Of a stretch of 64,000 nucleotides of DNA, positions 46,491-57,870 are shown one piece after another (within the stretch, counting starts at the first letter, position 1; each line of letters starts with the position of its first letter). Source of the stretch: Luscinia megarhynchos. Lineage: Eukaryota; Chordata; Aves; Passeriformes; Turdidae. Position numbers and translations under genes: made by a program. The DNA is taken from NCBI GenBank assembly GCA_034336665.1, contig CM067564.1:43940451-44004450 (forward strand), in the 5' to 3' direction. The notes beneath the pieces were generated by a model. The model made no database searches, was not told where the DNA came from, and was given only the letters and a program-made list of their open reading frames with translations.

Positions 46491-47761
46491 CTTGTAGGAC
46501 AGAATCTGCCAGGGAATTGGCGTTTTGAAGAGTTGTACAGCTCCTAATCCTCGTTGCCTTGGGAATACAAACCTCTGTAATCATGTCACCGGCCATGTGG
46601 AAATGGACTTGCCTGGTTTCTCACCTCCTGCTGTCCACCACAGTGTCCCCTCTTGGCAGACAGCAGCCACCCCATCCAAAGAGGCCCTTCATCACCTTCA
46701 CCGGAGAGCAAGCAGAGGGAAACTTCAACCACTTGGTGGTGGATGAAAGAACTGGGCACATTTACTTGGGGGCTGTCAACAGGATCTACAAACTCTCCAG
46801 CGACCTGAAGGTCCTGGTGACCCACGAGACTGGTCCTGATGATGACAACCCCAAGTGTTATCCTCCCAGGATAGTCCAAACCTGCAATGAACCCTTGACT
46901 CCCACCAACAACATAAACAAAATGCTCCTCATAGACTACAAGGAGAATCGGTTGATAGCCTGTGGGAGCCTGTACCAGGGCATCTGCAAGCTCCTGAGGC
47001 TGGATGACCTCTTCAAGCTGGGAGAGCCCTTCCACAAGAAGGAGCATTACCTCTCTGGGGTGAACGAGAGTGGCTCTGTTTTTGGAGTCATTGTTTCTTA
47101 CAGCAACATGGACGACAAGCTGTTCATCGCCACGGCCGTGGATGGCAAGCCGGAGTATTTCCCCACCATCTCCAGCAGAAAGCTCACCAAGAACTCCGAG
47201 GCTGATGGGATGTTTGCCTACGTCTTTCACGATGAGTTTGTGGCCTCTATGATCAAGATCCCCTCAGACACGTTTACCATCATCCCCGACTTCGATATCT
47301 ACTACATCTATGGCTTCAGCAGCGGCAACTTTGTCTACTTCCTGACCCTGCAGCCTGAGATGATCTCCCCACCCGGCTCCACCACCAAGGAGCAGGTTTA
47401 TACCTCCAAGCTGGTGAGGCTTTGCAAGGAGGACACGGCCTTTAACTCCTACGTGGAGGTGCCCATTGGCTGTGAGAAGAACGGGGTGGAATATCGGTTG
47501 CTCCAGGCTGCCTACCTGTCAAAGGCTGGAGCCATCCTGGCCAGGTCTCTGGGCGTTGGCCCCGAGGATGACATCCTCTTCACAGTCTTCTCCAAGGGGC
47601 AGAAAAGGAAGATGAAGTCCTTGGATGAGTCTGCCCTTTGCATCTTTGTCCTGAAAAACATCAACGACCGCATCAAGGACAGGCTTCAGTCCTGCTACAG
47701 GGGAGAGGGGACGTTAGACCTGGCCTGGCTCAAGGTCAAGGACATTCCCTGTAGCAGCGCG
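46491..47761 (+). other. PLXNA4: PLXNA4 exon 2: splice acceptor, short 5' UTR, first coding segment, donor
   Basis: The exon begins after a long pyrimidine tract ending in TTTTTCTCAG at 46490 and ends at 47761 before GTAAGTGA. The untranslated part is 92 nt (46491-46582) and contains no ATG. It has TGA in the coding frame at 46526. Plexin A genes are known to put the signal peptide and most of the sema domain on one large exon of about 1.2-1.3 kb preceded by a non-coding exon, and this layout matches. Confidence 0.93.
46583..47761 (+). CDS. PLXNA4: Plexin A4, first coding exon (N-terminal 393 residues, partial gene)
   Basis: This exon encodes the amino end of plexin A4, a single-pass membrane receptor that works with neuropilins and class 3/6 semaphorins in axon guidance. 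Residues 1 to about 25 are a hydrophobic signal peptide (WTCLVSHLLL core). From about residue 36 the sequence is the sema seven-bladed propeller, with HLVVDERTGHIYLGAVNRIY at 50-69, YPPRIVQTCNEP at 93-104, IACGSLYQGICKLLRL at 125-140, and CYRGEGTLDLAWL at 371-383. N161 lies in an NES glycosylation sequon. Cysteines are at 92, 101, 127, 135, 281, 297, 353, 371 and 390. From recall of the family, stretches such as NFVYFLTLQPEMISPPGSTT fit A4 rather than A1, A2 or A3. The start is the first ATG in the exon. It has A at -3, an in-frame TGA at 46526-46528 and no ATG between. The following codons MSPAMWKWTCL resemble the known A4 start. The frame ends in phase 0 at a GTAAGT donor. The full protein is about 1,900 residues, so most of it lies outside the window. 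No frameshift or stop interrupts the frame. Confidence 0.96.
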
Positions 47762-48552
47762 GTAAGTGAAGCCCCTGAGCACCCACCTCGTGTATAAACA
47801 GGTTTTTGTTTTCAGATAACCAACCTTAAAGCAGAGGCTGAGGGACTGAGACCGCCTTCTCCCAGTCCTGGCTCTGCCTCCAGCTCACCCCACCACCCAG
47901 TTTAACCAGTTCCTGCCCCAATTAGCTCATGGACAAGCTGATGAAAGTACCAGCAGATGTGTTTGCTGATGAGCTAAACCTTGGAATATTTAGGAGGAAT
48001 ATGCCTGTTGTAGTTACTTCATGGTACAAATCACCAGGGGTGAAATCACTTAGACCCAACTGCACTCTGCTCAAACCTAAACCAAAGGAGGGCCTAGAGG
48101 TATTATGGCTTGTGCCCCTTTCTGTATGCTGGTGTAATTTTGTTTCCCTGGGCTGGAGCTGGGGCAGGATTTATTCGGGGAACTTTCTGAAGCCAGGGTT
48201 TCATTTCTTCCAGGGCTGAGCAGCACTGGTCATTAACCATCAAAGCCCCTTGCCTTCCGGCCTGCAGCCAGCTCTGCACTGAGAAATTAAGGCCTGGCTG
48301 CAGATCAAGGATTAAACACTGCAAGATTTAAGGGCAGGATTGGGGAAGAGGCTGGTCTGTCTGACCTACAAATGGTCTGGAGGAATTGCCTTGGTTTATT
48401 CCGAGTGCCATTGCAGGGATGTGCACAGGGCTGCTTTGATGGCAGGCACAGACACGGGCATTACAGCCAGCACCTCAGCCAGGGCTGCAGGAGCCCTTCC
48501 CCAGGCTTTGATGCCCATCCTTAATTAGCTCTTTCAAGTGAGAGGCGAGTCT

Positions 48553-48622
48553 GAGCAAAGGGAACAGGGAGAAACTGAGCAAAGGGAACAGGGAGAAACT
48601 GAGCAAAGAGAATAGGGAGAGT
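48553..48622. repeat. Three-copy 24-bp tandem repeat
   Basis: Units GAGCAAAGGGAACAGGGAGA plus AACT at 48553, 48577 and 48601. The first two are identical and the third is diverged. Confidence 0.95.
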
Positions 48623-49874
48623 GCTTTCCTGCCCCATAATCTCCAGGCAGGCAGTGCTCAGGATGTGGGATTACTTCTTTGTGCTCAAGCCTTGTTTGCT
48701 GGGGGGTTCTTCTGATGCTCCTTGGTGGGACAAGGACAGATCATGAGGAATGTGGATGGGAATCTCATTGCAAGGACTCTGATCCTGCTTTACTCTGCCC
48801 TAATTCCCCTTTACACCCCTCAGCGTCCTTGCTTGACCTTGCCCTGCTCTCATCCTCCCACACCGAAGGGACAAGTCCTTGATGTTAGTTGGGATCTCTT
48901 CTGCCTAGACCTGCAAAGCTCCCTGTGGAGCATTGCACAGGGAGAAAGGCTGTGCCCAAATCTGGCTTTGATTTTTTTGTTTAGCCGCGAGGCCTGTGCA
49001 CATTCAAAGAGCTGCCTTTAGATTTAAGCTGGGAGCTTCCCCCTGGAGTTTCTTTCCTGGGCTCTTAAGCCTCTCCATGCATTTGCATATTTGCTCTGCT
49101 TGTGCTCCATACTAACGTTTGCAGTGCTGGACTTCTTCAATTAGGAGGTTTGAAACCTCTCAGTCCTCTCAGCAAAAAAAGCCAGCAGCTTTCTTGTGTC
49201 CCATGGGGTGAGTCCCAAACCAAGAAAACTGATGTCAGACTGTGTAGGGACAGGACTGCAGAGGCTGGAGGGAGGACATGAAGGGGAAAAGTGTTAGAGC
49301 ATATTTATGAGTGTGTGTCCTCACTGTGGAGACACTGCAAAGGAGCCTGGAGATGCTGGAATGAAAAGCAGGGAGTCTGAAGTGTGTAACTAAGCAGGCT
49401 GTCCTCTCCTCAATGAGCCTTCTTAGAGCTGCTGGCAAGCCCTGCCTGAGATCAGCTGTGCTGCCCGAGGGAAGAGGTATTAGTGGCTTGGCTGCTGAGA
49501 GGAGTTGCAGAGTCCAGCCACTAAGCTTGGAAAATATTTGGTGGTTGGTGAAGTGTTTTGGAGGCTGGATGTGTGTCTGTGAGAGCCTGGTCTCCTCTGC
49601 TGATGTCCTGCTTGCCAGCCAAGCCCCAGCACTGCTGCTCTGCCTCAGCACATGTGTTAGAGGCAGCTCTAAAAACAATTACTGAGCAGTCTCTGAGCCT
49701 CTCCCCGGGTTTGTGTGGATGGAAAATGTTTCTCTGCTGGTGCAAACAGAGGCTTAACCTGCCTGTGGTCCAGGCTGGAGCTGAAGTGCAGCTTTGCTGC
49801 CCTGCCTTCAGCAGCTGAAGGTCTGAATGAGAACAGGTCCAGCTCATGTGCTGAGCACTGAGCATTTCAGAGTG

Positions 49875-50106
49875 GCAGAGGAGAGATTTGGATTAGGTGT
49901 TAAGGGAGAAATTGTTTACACAGAGGGTAATGAGGCATTGGAACTGCTCACCCAGAGCAGCTGTGGCTGCCTTTGGATCCTGGAGTGTCCAAGGCCAGGC
50001 TGGATGGGGCTTGGAGCACCCTGGGGCAGGGGAAGGTGTCCCTGCCCATGGCAGGGGTTGGCACTGGATGATCTTTAAGATCCTTTTCAACCCAAACCAT
50101 TCCAAA
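49875..50106 (+). mobile_element. CR1 LINE 3' region, longer copy
   Basis: It includes GGGTAATGAGGCATTGGAAC, CAGAGCAGCTGTGGCTGCC, CCAAGGCCAGGCTGGATGGG, GGTGTCCCTGCCCATGGCAG and GGATGATCTTTAAGATCC, ending CCCAAACCATTCC. This is the canonical CR1 3' order on the plus strand. Confidence 0.95.
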
Positions 50107-51059
50107 AGGAATAAAATTGGTATTTATTGAAAAGGATTAACTTTGGGCAGTGCAAGAGCCTGGCCAGGGCTACACCCAAATCAAATCCAAGATGGATCCC
50201 AGTCACAAGTTTTTACATTTTTCTAAGTTTTGGTTCATTACATATTGGGGTCAATTATCCAACCACAGGCCCAGACTATGGAGTCTCAGCCCCCTCTTGC
50301 CCCCTTTCCCTTGCTGTTGTTTCTGGTTTTTGGGTACCAGTTGTCCTTGATTCTCTAGCTAGGAAGGAATTGTTTTGTCCAACTGCCTTGTGAAGAGAAC
50401 TTATTAACACCTAACATGAAGTTTCAGAGTTACACATTAAGCAGCAGAGATTCTGAAAAATAAAAAAGCTGAAACTCAAGGCATCACTGGCTTTCAGTAA
50501 CAAATATTCTTCTAATTTTCTAACTCTTCTAACAGGGCAATAACTGACTCAAAGGGGATCCACATGACAGGATACTTCTGCTCCTTCCTTGGTGTAATCC
50601 TTGCTCAAGGCTATTTCAGGGCTAGAGAAATCTCCTGCAGACCATTCCCAGCACAACCCTCCTAAACTGCAGTGGGCACACAAATAATTCCAGAGATGTG
50701 GGGGGACAGTGCTCTGGTCCCCAGCAGCAGATCCTGCAGCTCCTCTGGTCAGGCAGCTTGGGTCAGGAAAGACCTTGGCTGGACAAACTTTGTCTCATGG
50801 TCAGTGTTCAGCAGGAGGCACTGGGTCCCCAGATGTCCTGGAGGGTTGTCCCAGTCTGGTTTGCAAAGGTCAAGGCAAAGACAAAACCAAAAAAATCTCA
50901 GTGTGACGAGCCTGTGATTCTCCCATGCAAAGTGCCTGCTGTAGATATCAGCAGTGTGGTAGCAGAATTTCTAGCAAGGTGAAAGTTCAGACATGAATGG
51001 AGAATCCTCCATTCCAGTCCTCTCCCATCCCTGTGTTACAGCTGTCCTCCCATTCATCT

Positions 51060-51230
51060 TCAGCATAAATCAGAAAAAAAAATGATAGATTTTAATGCCT
51101 GGGCCGTTGATTTGCAAATTAGTGATGTTCACTCAGGTGATGAATGGTCTCAGGTAATACCTCTCTGCAAAAGCAGGATAATAGCTTATATTTAAGCAGT
51201 ACACTTGACCCCAAATGCTTAGAAATTCAT
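51060..51230. promoter_or_regulatory. Candidate conserved element in intron 2
   Basis: Repeat-free, with TTGATTTGCAAATTAGTG (octamer/POU-like ATTTGCAAAT core), AATGATAGATTTTAATG and CAGGTGATGAATGG. Suggested by texture and motif only. Confidence 0.3.
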
Positions 51231-51621
51231 ATAATCAGAGAAAAATGAGGCTGGGAAAAAAGGATTCTTATGAGGTCATCTGATTTGCCCTTCTGCCCTA
51301 CTTATAACATGTCTGACAGATGTTTGTCTCACCTGTTCTTAACCTCTGGCTATGGAGATTCCTCTCTCTCCCTAAAATCTGTCTGTGCTGTGAGAGAGCT
51401 TTCCCTCAGGTCGAATCTAAATCTCCTGTCTGGATGCTGAAACCATTCCTACTTATACAGTCAGAGGGCACCTTCAAACCCTTCGGCTCTGTGGACATGC
51501 AGGGTGTTGGCAAAGGCAGGGCTGCTCTGGAGGGGAAAAAAAAGGCTTCTTAAAACAGAAAACCAGCTTCATGTTGGGTGAAGAAGGCTGTGGTTTCAAT
51601 GTCCTTCCTAAACTTTGTAAT

Positions 51622-51722
51622 TGAGCAGCCTGATGCAGCTGAATTATCCCTGCTCATGGCAGGAGGCAGGACCAGATGAACTTTTAAAGTCCCTTCCAAG
51701 CATTCTGTGGTTCTGTGACACT
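51622..51722 (+). mobile_element. CR1 LINE 3' tail
   Basis: GAGCAGCCTGATGCAG, CCCTGCTCATGGCAGG, AAAGTCCCTTCCAAGC and an ATTCTGTGGTTCTGTG end, diverged. Confidence 0.85.
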
Positions 51723-52350
51723 GTTGGGAAATGCTGGATTTCTTAAAAAGGGGGGAGAGTCAAAAAAAGGCAGTTTGAGAGGAAGATGGAGATGTAAATG
51801 TGCCATTTCTGTGCAGGAATGGATCATTGGGGGATTTGTTGATTGCCTCCTCCTCAGCTTGGTCTGCCTCCAGTCCCTGCCATGAAAAGCCATCACCTCC
51901 ATCACTGCAGCTCCTACCAGATACACACCAATATCTGTCCAAGATAATCTAAGTCTCAGTCCCCAACTCCTGCCTGGCTTCTGCCTTTTGCTGGTATTTT
52001 CTTTTCCTTTTGGCAGGAAATGGGGTTTGACTGTTTAAATTGCTGTATTCAGTCTCTTCCTGTTTTTCATGGCAGCGCTGTCACTTGGGGGAGAACAGAA
52101 ATGTTTTCAGATCTGACTGGCCAACAAAAGGCCTTGTGTCAAGAGCTGGGCAATATTTTCCCAACACTTTGCTACCAGAAGTGGATGTTTGGGTCCCAAG
52201 CCATTGTCTGACGAGTGACTTGGCTGTAAAGGCTTCCTGTGCTTCTGGTGGCTGTTGGGAACTTCCCAAAACCCCAAAACCCCAAAAGCACTGGTGAGAT
52301 CTCTGAGAGCCCTACACCATCTCCATGCATTTTTTCCTCGAGTGGGCTCT

Positions 52351-53059
52351 TGTCTTGGTTTGAAGGACAGGTGTCTGCCAATAAAGGCAGAAGCTCCTCT
52401 TTGAAATGGAGAATGTAAACCCCCTCCCTCCAAATTATCATTATCATTTTGAAATTAAGGGGCTCTCAGGCAAAGAGATGGGAATTAGGAATAACAGTTC
52501 TTTACTAGGAACATTAAAATAGAAATGCAGTATTACACAGAACAATCCCAAACCCTGCCAGAGTCAGAATCCAAGCTGACACCCGTCAGTCAGGCAGGGT
52601 GTTGGCAGCAGTCCCATTCAATGGTGGCTGCATCCTCCTGCAGTGGCAGATGTGGTTCAGCTGGAGCAGTGCTCCTGGAGAAGGTGCAGTTTCCTCTGAA
52701 GCTCCAGGGATGATGTGGAAAGGTCTGGTTTTCCTCTGGAATGCAGTGGAAAGAAGGTGCCTTAGTGTCCCAAATCTCAGTTTTTCTCTGGGTAGGAAAG
52801 GCTTGGCTCCTGCCCTGGCTGGAGCATCTCCCAGTGGGATGATGGAATTTGATCAGTCATGCCCTGGGACTCCATGGCCATGAACAGGAGATATCTCCTG
52901 GAGGGAGGATGGGCTGTGGCAAAGATAAAGATGATTGCCCAGCTGGTTTTTGGCTGGCCCATGAGCAGATAATGTGTGCCAGGAGATCAGGGTCACTGCC
53001 CCACCCAGTTTAACAGCTGGGGACAGAACTCACATTGCTGGTCACATCAACCCAACCCA
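52351..53059 (-). mobile_element. Solo LTR copy B, same family as 7142-7849, inverted, 709 bp
   Basis: On the + strand it starts TGTCTTGGTTTG and ends CAACCCAACCCA. The flanking 5-mers GCTCT at 52346-52350 and 53060-53064 are identical, a perfect 5-bp target duplication. It aligns end to end with the reverse complement of 7142-7849 with few differences. A stretch of 62 codons in equivalent frames differs at only three residues. No internal retroviral sequence is present. Confidence 0.94.
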
Positions 53060-53335
53060 GCTCTGCTCTCTGCTCTCTCCTGCTGTCCCTGCACCCCCTG
53101 CCCATCCCTGATGCCCACCAAGCAAGCACTGCTGCTGTCACAGGGTTTAGCTGGATTCAGGGGGAGTCTGTGGGTTAATCCTTCCATGCTGGGCATGTTT
53201 GGAGGCACAGACATTTTCCTTTGGCAGCACAGGGGTGACTCTTGGGCTCTGTCCTGCTCCATCCCCCCAGGTTAGAAAGGGCCATTTCCAGCTCAGGTGG
53301 TGGAAAGACTTTGTGTATGGTATGGGAAGGGGAGA

Positions 53336-53494
53336 GATGGCCAAGATTTCTCAGCCTGTTTCATATTCCTCTTCCTCCCAGGACTTCTGTTTGTAATCAC
53401 TGGTGTTGACAGGGATGGCCAAGATTTCTCAGCCTGTTTCATATTTCCCTCCCTCCCTTCCAGGCTCATGGTCATCATCCCCAGTGTTAAGAGG
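53336..53494. repeat. Tandem duplication, period 78 bp
   Basis: Both copies (53336 and 53414) begin GATGGCCAAGATTTCTCAGC and continue CTGTTTCATATT, then diverge somewhat before a shared AGTGTT or GGTGTT. Confidence 0.92.
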
Positions 53495-55635
53495 ACACAG
53501 AGCACCTGTGAGACACCAGGATGGAGAGGTTGTTTTACAGGGGGTTTGGCTAAGGCACAAAAGCACAATCTGTAGCCCAGGGACTCCTGGATCTTAGTGC
53601 TGTGCCCATCTGTTGCAGGAGGAGGGAAATATCTTCCTTGCTCTTACATTCCTCTCTGGCATGGTGGGCAGAGGAACAGGGTCATCTAGAAAGAAGGACC
53701 AGCTAGAGGTGCTGGAAAGAAGGTTTGTTTTGAGGGAAAAAATCACTTTACAAGCAAAAAAAAGTGGGAGCTTTCACCCCAAATTGTTATTTACCCCATT
53801 TTCCCTCAAAAGCTAAAGGTTGGGGAAAAGGGAGTGTTAGTTTTTGCTTAGTCCTTGGGAAGAGGAATGTGTGGCAGGAGCTCTGTGCAATCCGGTGCTT
53901 TGGCATTTCGCTCAGCCCATTTCTCCTGGCTGGATTGGTGAGTACGTGAGCCTGACCCTTTCCCAGGGGGATGGATCAATCACTGGGGTGAGTTATCAGC
54001 TTCATTTTACCTCAGACTGCCCTGTTTGCCAGTTGGGCTCTCCTAAGTAAATCCCTGTGTGTGTCAGTGCCACTGGTGCTTGCACAACAGCACTTTTTGC
54101 TCATCCCAGCTGGACAGACCTTGCACAAGTTTTGTGTACACGTCTTTACTCCAAATTTTACAGGCTGGTGTTTGTGATGTGGACAGCTGAGGTCAGTTCT
54201 TGGTCAGTTTTTAATACTGCTTTCTTCCTCCTCTGAACATGCAAATAAGAGCAGGAAACCCAGCAAAAATATCAGATTTGGGAAGGGCAGTACCCTCAGA
54301 AATGCTGTAAAGGCTCTCTGGGAATGTTCACTGGAGACTGGGAGCCCGAGCAAACAGGCTGGGGCTGCCAGATCTGTGTTTGTGCACTGGGTTTGTGTTG
54401 GATGGCGTGTGTGCCCAGGGACCCAGAGCTGTGATAAGAGGTGACAAGTGTCCTCCTGCTGACACTGGGGCCTGGAGAGGGCGGGATCTGAGCTTGGGAG
54501 GGAGGGGGACACTGGCTAGGGCTCTGGCTCGGGGTCTCTCCATCCGAGCTCTGAGATTTGCAAATCTCCCCCTGCACCTTCTGCCTCCAGCAGGCCTGAG
54601 CATCACCTCCCCTGCAAAGCTGGCTCTGCTCCTGGGTGAAAAACACTTCCCCAGAGAGAAATTCCATCTTATCTCCCCACGGGAGGCAGCTCAGGGAGCT
54701 CTCTCCAGGACACAGCTGGAATTTCTCACAGCTGTGGTCAGTGGTGGACTTGGCCAGAGACGTCTGGGGCTGTGCTCCTTGGGCTAATAGAAACTGAGTT
54801 CATGTCTCCAGTGCTCCCAGTAAGGTCCTGGCCTCTCTGAACTGGGATTGGGAAATTCTTCCCCTGCTTTCACTGTGAGGAAGCCCAGGCAGCTTGTGAG
54901 TTTATCTCCTTTCCCTGGGTGATGGTTCTTTCTCCCAGGTGCCACCTCTGCTTTCAGACAGCAGGGATAAGAACAGGTCTCTGCCTCTACAAAGTGCTCT
55001 GTGCTCCAGGCAGAGGAAAAAAAAAAGTGGCTTTGGATGCTCTGAGGGAGAGCAAAACAAAAACTCTTAATCCCCTACATCAACAGAAGCTTGCACTTAA
55101 GGGCTGTAAATCAGTGCCTAATTGTGTGGAGAGGATGATTGCATTTGAGGTATTAAGTAGCTTTCTCAGTATTAAACACCTGTCCTTGAAAGGTTACTGC
55201 CTGACCAGTGGGTGCAGAAATAATTCTGGCAGTAATTAATTACCCCCACCCTGAAACCTCTCATTCCAAAATCCTCATTGTCCTGGGGGGGAAAAATCCC
55301 CAAACATGCATTGGAAACAACTTCTCAAAAACATTTATTTCCTTCCAAAGCACAAAACAAGAGGAATCCCTCTGCCTTTAAGTGGCTGGGTGCCAAAGCC
55401 TCTCAGAGAGCTGTTCTCTCACGTCTGGGTGACCCCGCTGACACAAAATGTTCATTGAGAGCAGAGCGGGACCCAAGGCTGCAGAGATCTGTTGTGTCTG
55501 AGATATTCCAGGCTCAGCAGCCATCCCACCTCTGCACCAGCTGGCTCTGCCTGAGCAGCTCAGCATCCCCCAGGTCCTGCTGGTGCCCCTGTGTGCAGGT
55601 GAGCAGAGCTCCAGACTCTCCATCCATCCCTCCCT

Positions 55636-55872
55636 CCCCGCGCTCCTTGCCACGCGGACAATTCGATTTATTTCTGGGAACTGCTCCTTGCTGCTTCCCC
55701 TGCCAGCAACCCAGGCTGTTTTCTTCTGTGGTCGAGCCCTGTGGTCGCCTGTGGCTCAGCTCTGCATTTTTGGAGGTCTCCACATGATCTCCTCACATTC
55801 TCTCCCTCGCCAGGAGATCGGCGATTTCGCAGACCCGACCTCGCGCTGCCTCGCCAGGAGGTCGCCTGGCAG
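55636..55872. promoter_or_regulatory. Small CpG cluster in intron 2
   Basis: Two CpG-dense knots (55638-55670 and 55806-55870) stand out in CpG-poor intron. The second has a direct repeat CTCGCCAGGAG at 55806-55816 and 55850-55860, and an inverted repeat GCCAGG/CCTGGC (55853-55870). It may be an unmethylated intronic regulatory element. Function unknown. Confidence 0.4.
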
Positions 55873-56644
55873 GCCAAGGGGAATGCTTGTGCCAGAGGTT
55901 TTTTTTTCCTTAAATTAAAAAAAAAAAAAGTCAGAAAGCAACCCCCAGATGTCCTGGAAGAGCCAGAAGCAAAATGACTCCAGCTCCCTTGGTGAGGCTG
56001 ATGCTATTTAAAGCAGCTGGAGCAGGGGAGGTTGCACAAAGCCCGTTCTGTTGAGGAGGGGTCCAGGGGGTGCTGGATTCAGCTCTGCTCTCTGGATAAA
56101 TCCTGCACAGACCCTTCCTGCCTCGCCTGATGCCAGTGGAGCTGTCGGGGTGAAACACAGGGCAGGGCCTGTCTCAGAACTTGGAGGCTCAGAGAAGATA
56201 TTCAGCCTCTGGGAGCGATCTGATGCACATGTCTATTTATTTATATTCCAGGGAGTATAACAAAAGACTTGTTTATTTTTCCCTCTCTGAAATTTCTCTG
56301 TTTACCCAAATTGTATGGATGGATTCCCATTGTACCTGGTAGGATAACACAGATATTGGAAGACAGGATAGTGTGGAGATGGAGAGGAAAAAAGCTGTTT
56401 TACTCACAGAGAGATGCCTGAATCACATCTGACCATATTTCTACCCCAGACACTCCCAGCCTGGCCCCTGCCTGTGCTCTTGTAGGATATAGTTTTTGCT
56501 CTAAGTTTGTTTGAGAAGCATTTTATTAGGAATGGGACAATCTTTGAGTAACCTGGCATCAGCTTTAGTCCAAAATTTGGTGTTTGCAGAGCCGGCACAG
56601 ACCTGGTTGTGTAACTGTATCCATGTTCAGGATGGAGCTGGAAA

Positions 56645-56757
56645 TATTCAGGGCCAGTTTGGATGAGGCTTTCAACAACCTGATCTAGTGAAATGGCACA
56701 GGGTGGGACTGACTGCTCTTTAGGTCCCTTTCAAGCCAAATCATCCTATGATTCTAC
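56645..56757 (+). mobile_element. CR1 LINE 3' tail, diverged
   Basis: CAACCTGATCTAGTGAAATG, then TTTAGGTCCCTTTCAAGCC and ATCCTATGATTCTA. The central CCCATGGCAGGG segment is deleted or changed. Confidence 0.85.
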
Positions 56758-57544
56758 ATTTAAAGAAGTACTCAATACTAGGAAAGGCCAGACACCCAGA
56801 CAGGACTGGAAATAAATGGCAAAGACAGAGTTTCCTCTGTTTCCTCCACACAGCACTGGGAGCTGTGTAGCTGATGGAACATGTGGGTAACATTAGATCA
56901 GTAGGAACAACATTGCATTTCCCCTTTTCAATGTCATTTCCCCGTCGTTGTCAGTGATCCAAAATATAATAGGATTTGTCCAGCTGATTTGTCCTGTAAA
57001 CAAGCAATATTAGCCAGGCACGTATTTAGACAAGGAGAGAGAGTGGGAGAGGCAGAGTGAGGGAATAATAAAAATTCACTCCTCCTAATGAGGGAATGAC
57101 CATTGGGGTCTGTTTTTGGATACTGCTGGGAACCAGGGGAAAAGCAGCCTTGAAGCCTTGCCTTTCTCAGACTGCTCAAAGACAAGAAATTATCACAATG
57201 ATTAAACATCTGCAGGATGTGTGAGGGATGTGCTGTTTTGCATAAAGCATGTTTTCAAAGAGGTGTTGCCTTCTTGGACCAATGAGCCTTTTCTATTCTG
57301 TTTTGCACATAGTACCCCATATATAATGTAGTGTTTCTTTAAGTAAAACTCTTCTTTTGCTTCTCCATTACACGAGGAACGATGCTGCATTATCCTTTTT
57401 GCTGCTCACCTATACCTAAAATGCCACAGGGGTCACTCTAGGGCTGGGGCTGTTGTGGGGATCCCACACCAGGAAACACAGGGCTGTGATTGTGATGGTG
57501 TCTGCTCCCAATTGCTCAGCCCTGCTTCCAGCTTGGGCAGCAGT

Positions 57545-57870
57545 TGGAGTTTCAGTGAATGCACACTCTGAATTCCTCAAGCACCGCGATCTGCGCAGAT
57601 AAGCAGCTGCAAGCGGGAGATTTTCCCTTTCAGGGCTCGAGTGCTTTAGTTTGTTGTTTAAACTGATAACCAGGCTCCTTTAAATTCATCTTCTGCCAGA
57701 TGATGGGACCAGACACATCTCGATTCTCCCTGATACCCACGCCAGCCCTTGATCTCGCATCTCCGTTATTTGTCGAGCAAGCCAAGCTCTCCCATTTCTC
57801 CCAGCACATACATCTCACTCATTACAGCACTTAAATCACCTTTGCAGGACCGTGGTGAGGCTTAATTAAT
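57545..57870. promoter_or_regulatory. Candidate conserved element in intron 2
   Basis: Repeat-free with retained CpGs outside any island: GATCTGCGCAGATAAGC, TTTGTTGTTTAAACTGATAA, TCTCGATTCTCC, CTCCGTTATTTGTCGAGC, and TTAATTAATGC at its end. This mixture is typical of developmental enhancers. Confidence 0.4.

Noticed and set aside
46559..46582. Upstream extension of the PLXNA4 frame from a TTG codon
   Set aside because: Non-ATG start; the first ATG at 46583 has good context and leads directly into the signal peptide.
46586..47230. 214-codon minus-strand frame opposite PLXNA4 exon 2
   Set aside because: Antisense shadow of a conserved coding exon.
41752..50985. Similar peptides (ISSIVSELLAR and ISSVVAEFLAR) at about 41.9 kb minus and 50.95 kb plus
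   Set aside because: Nucleotide similarity is low and restricted to a few codons, with no flanking match. Probably chance, or too degraded to claim.
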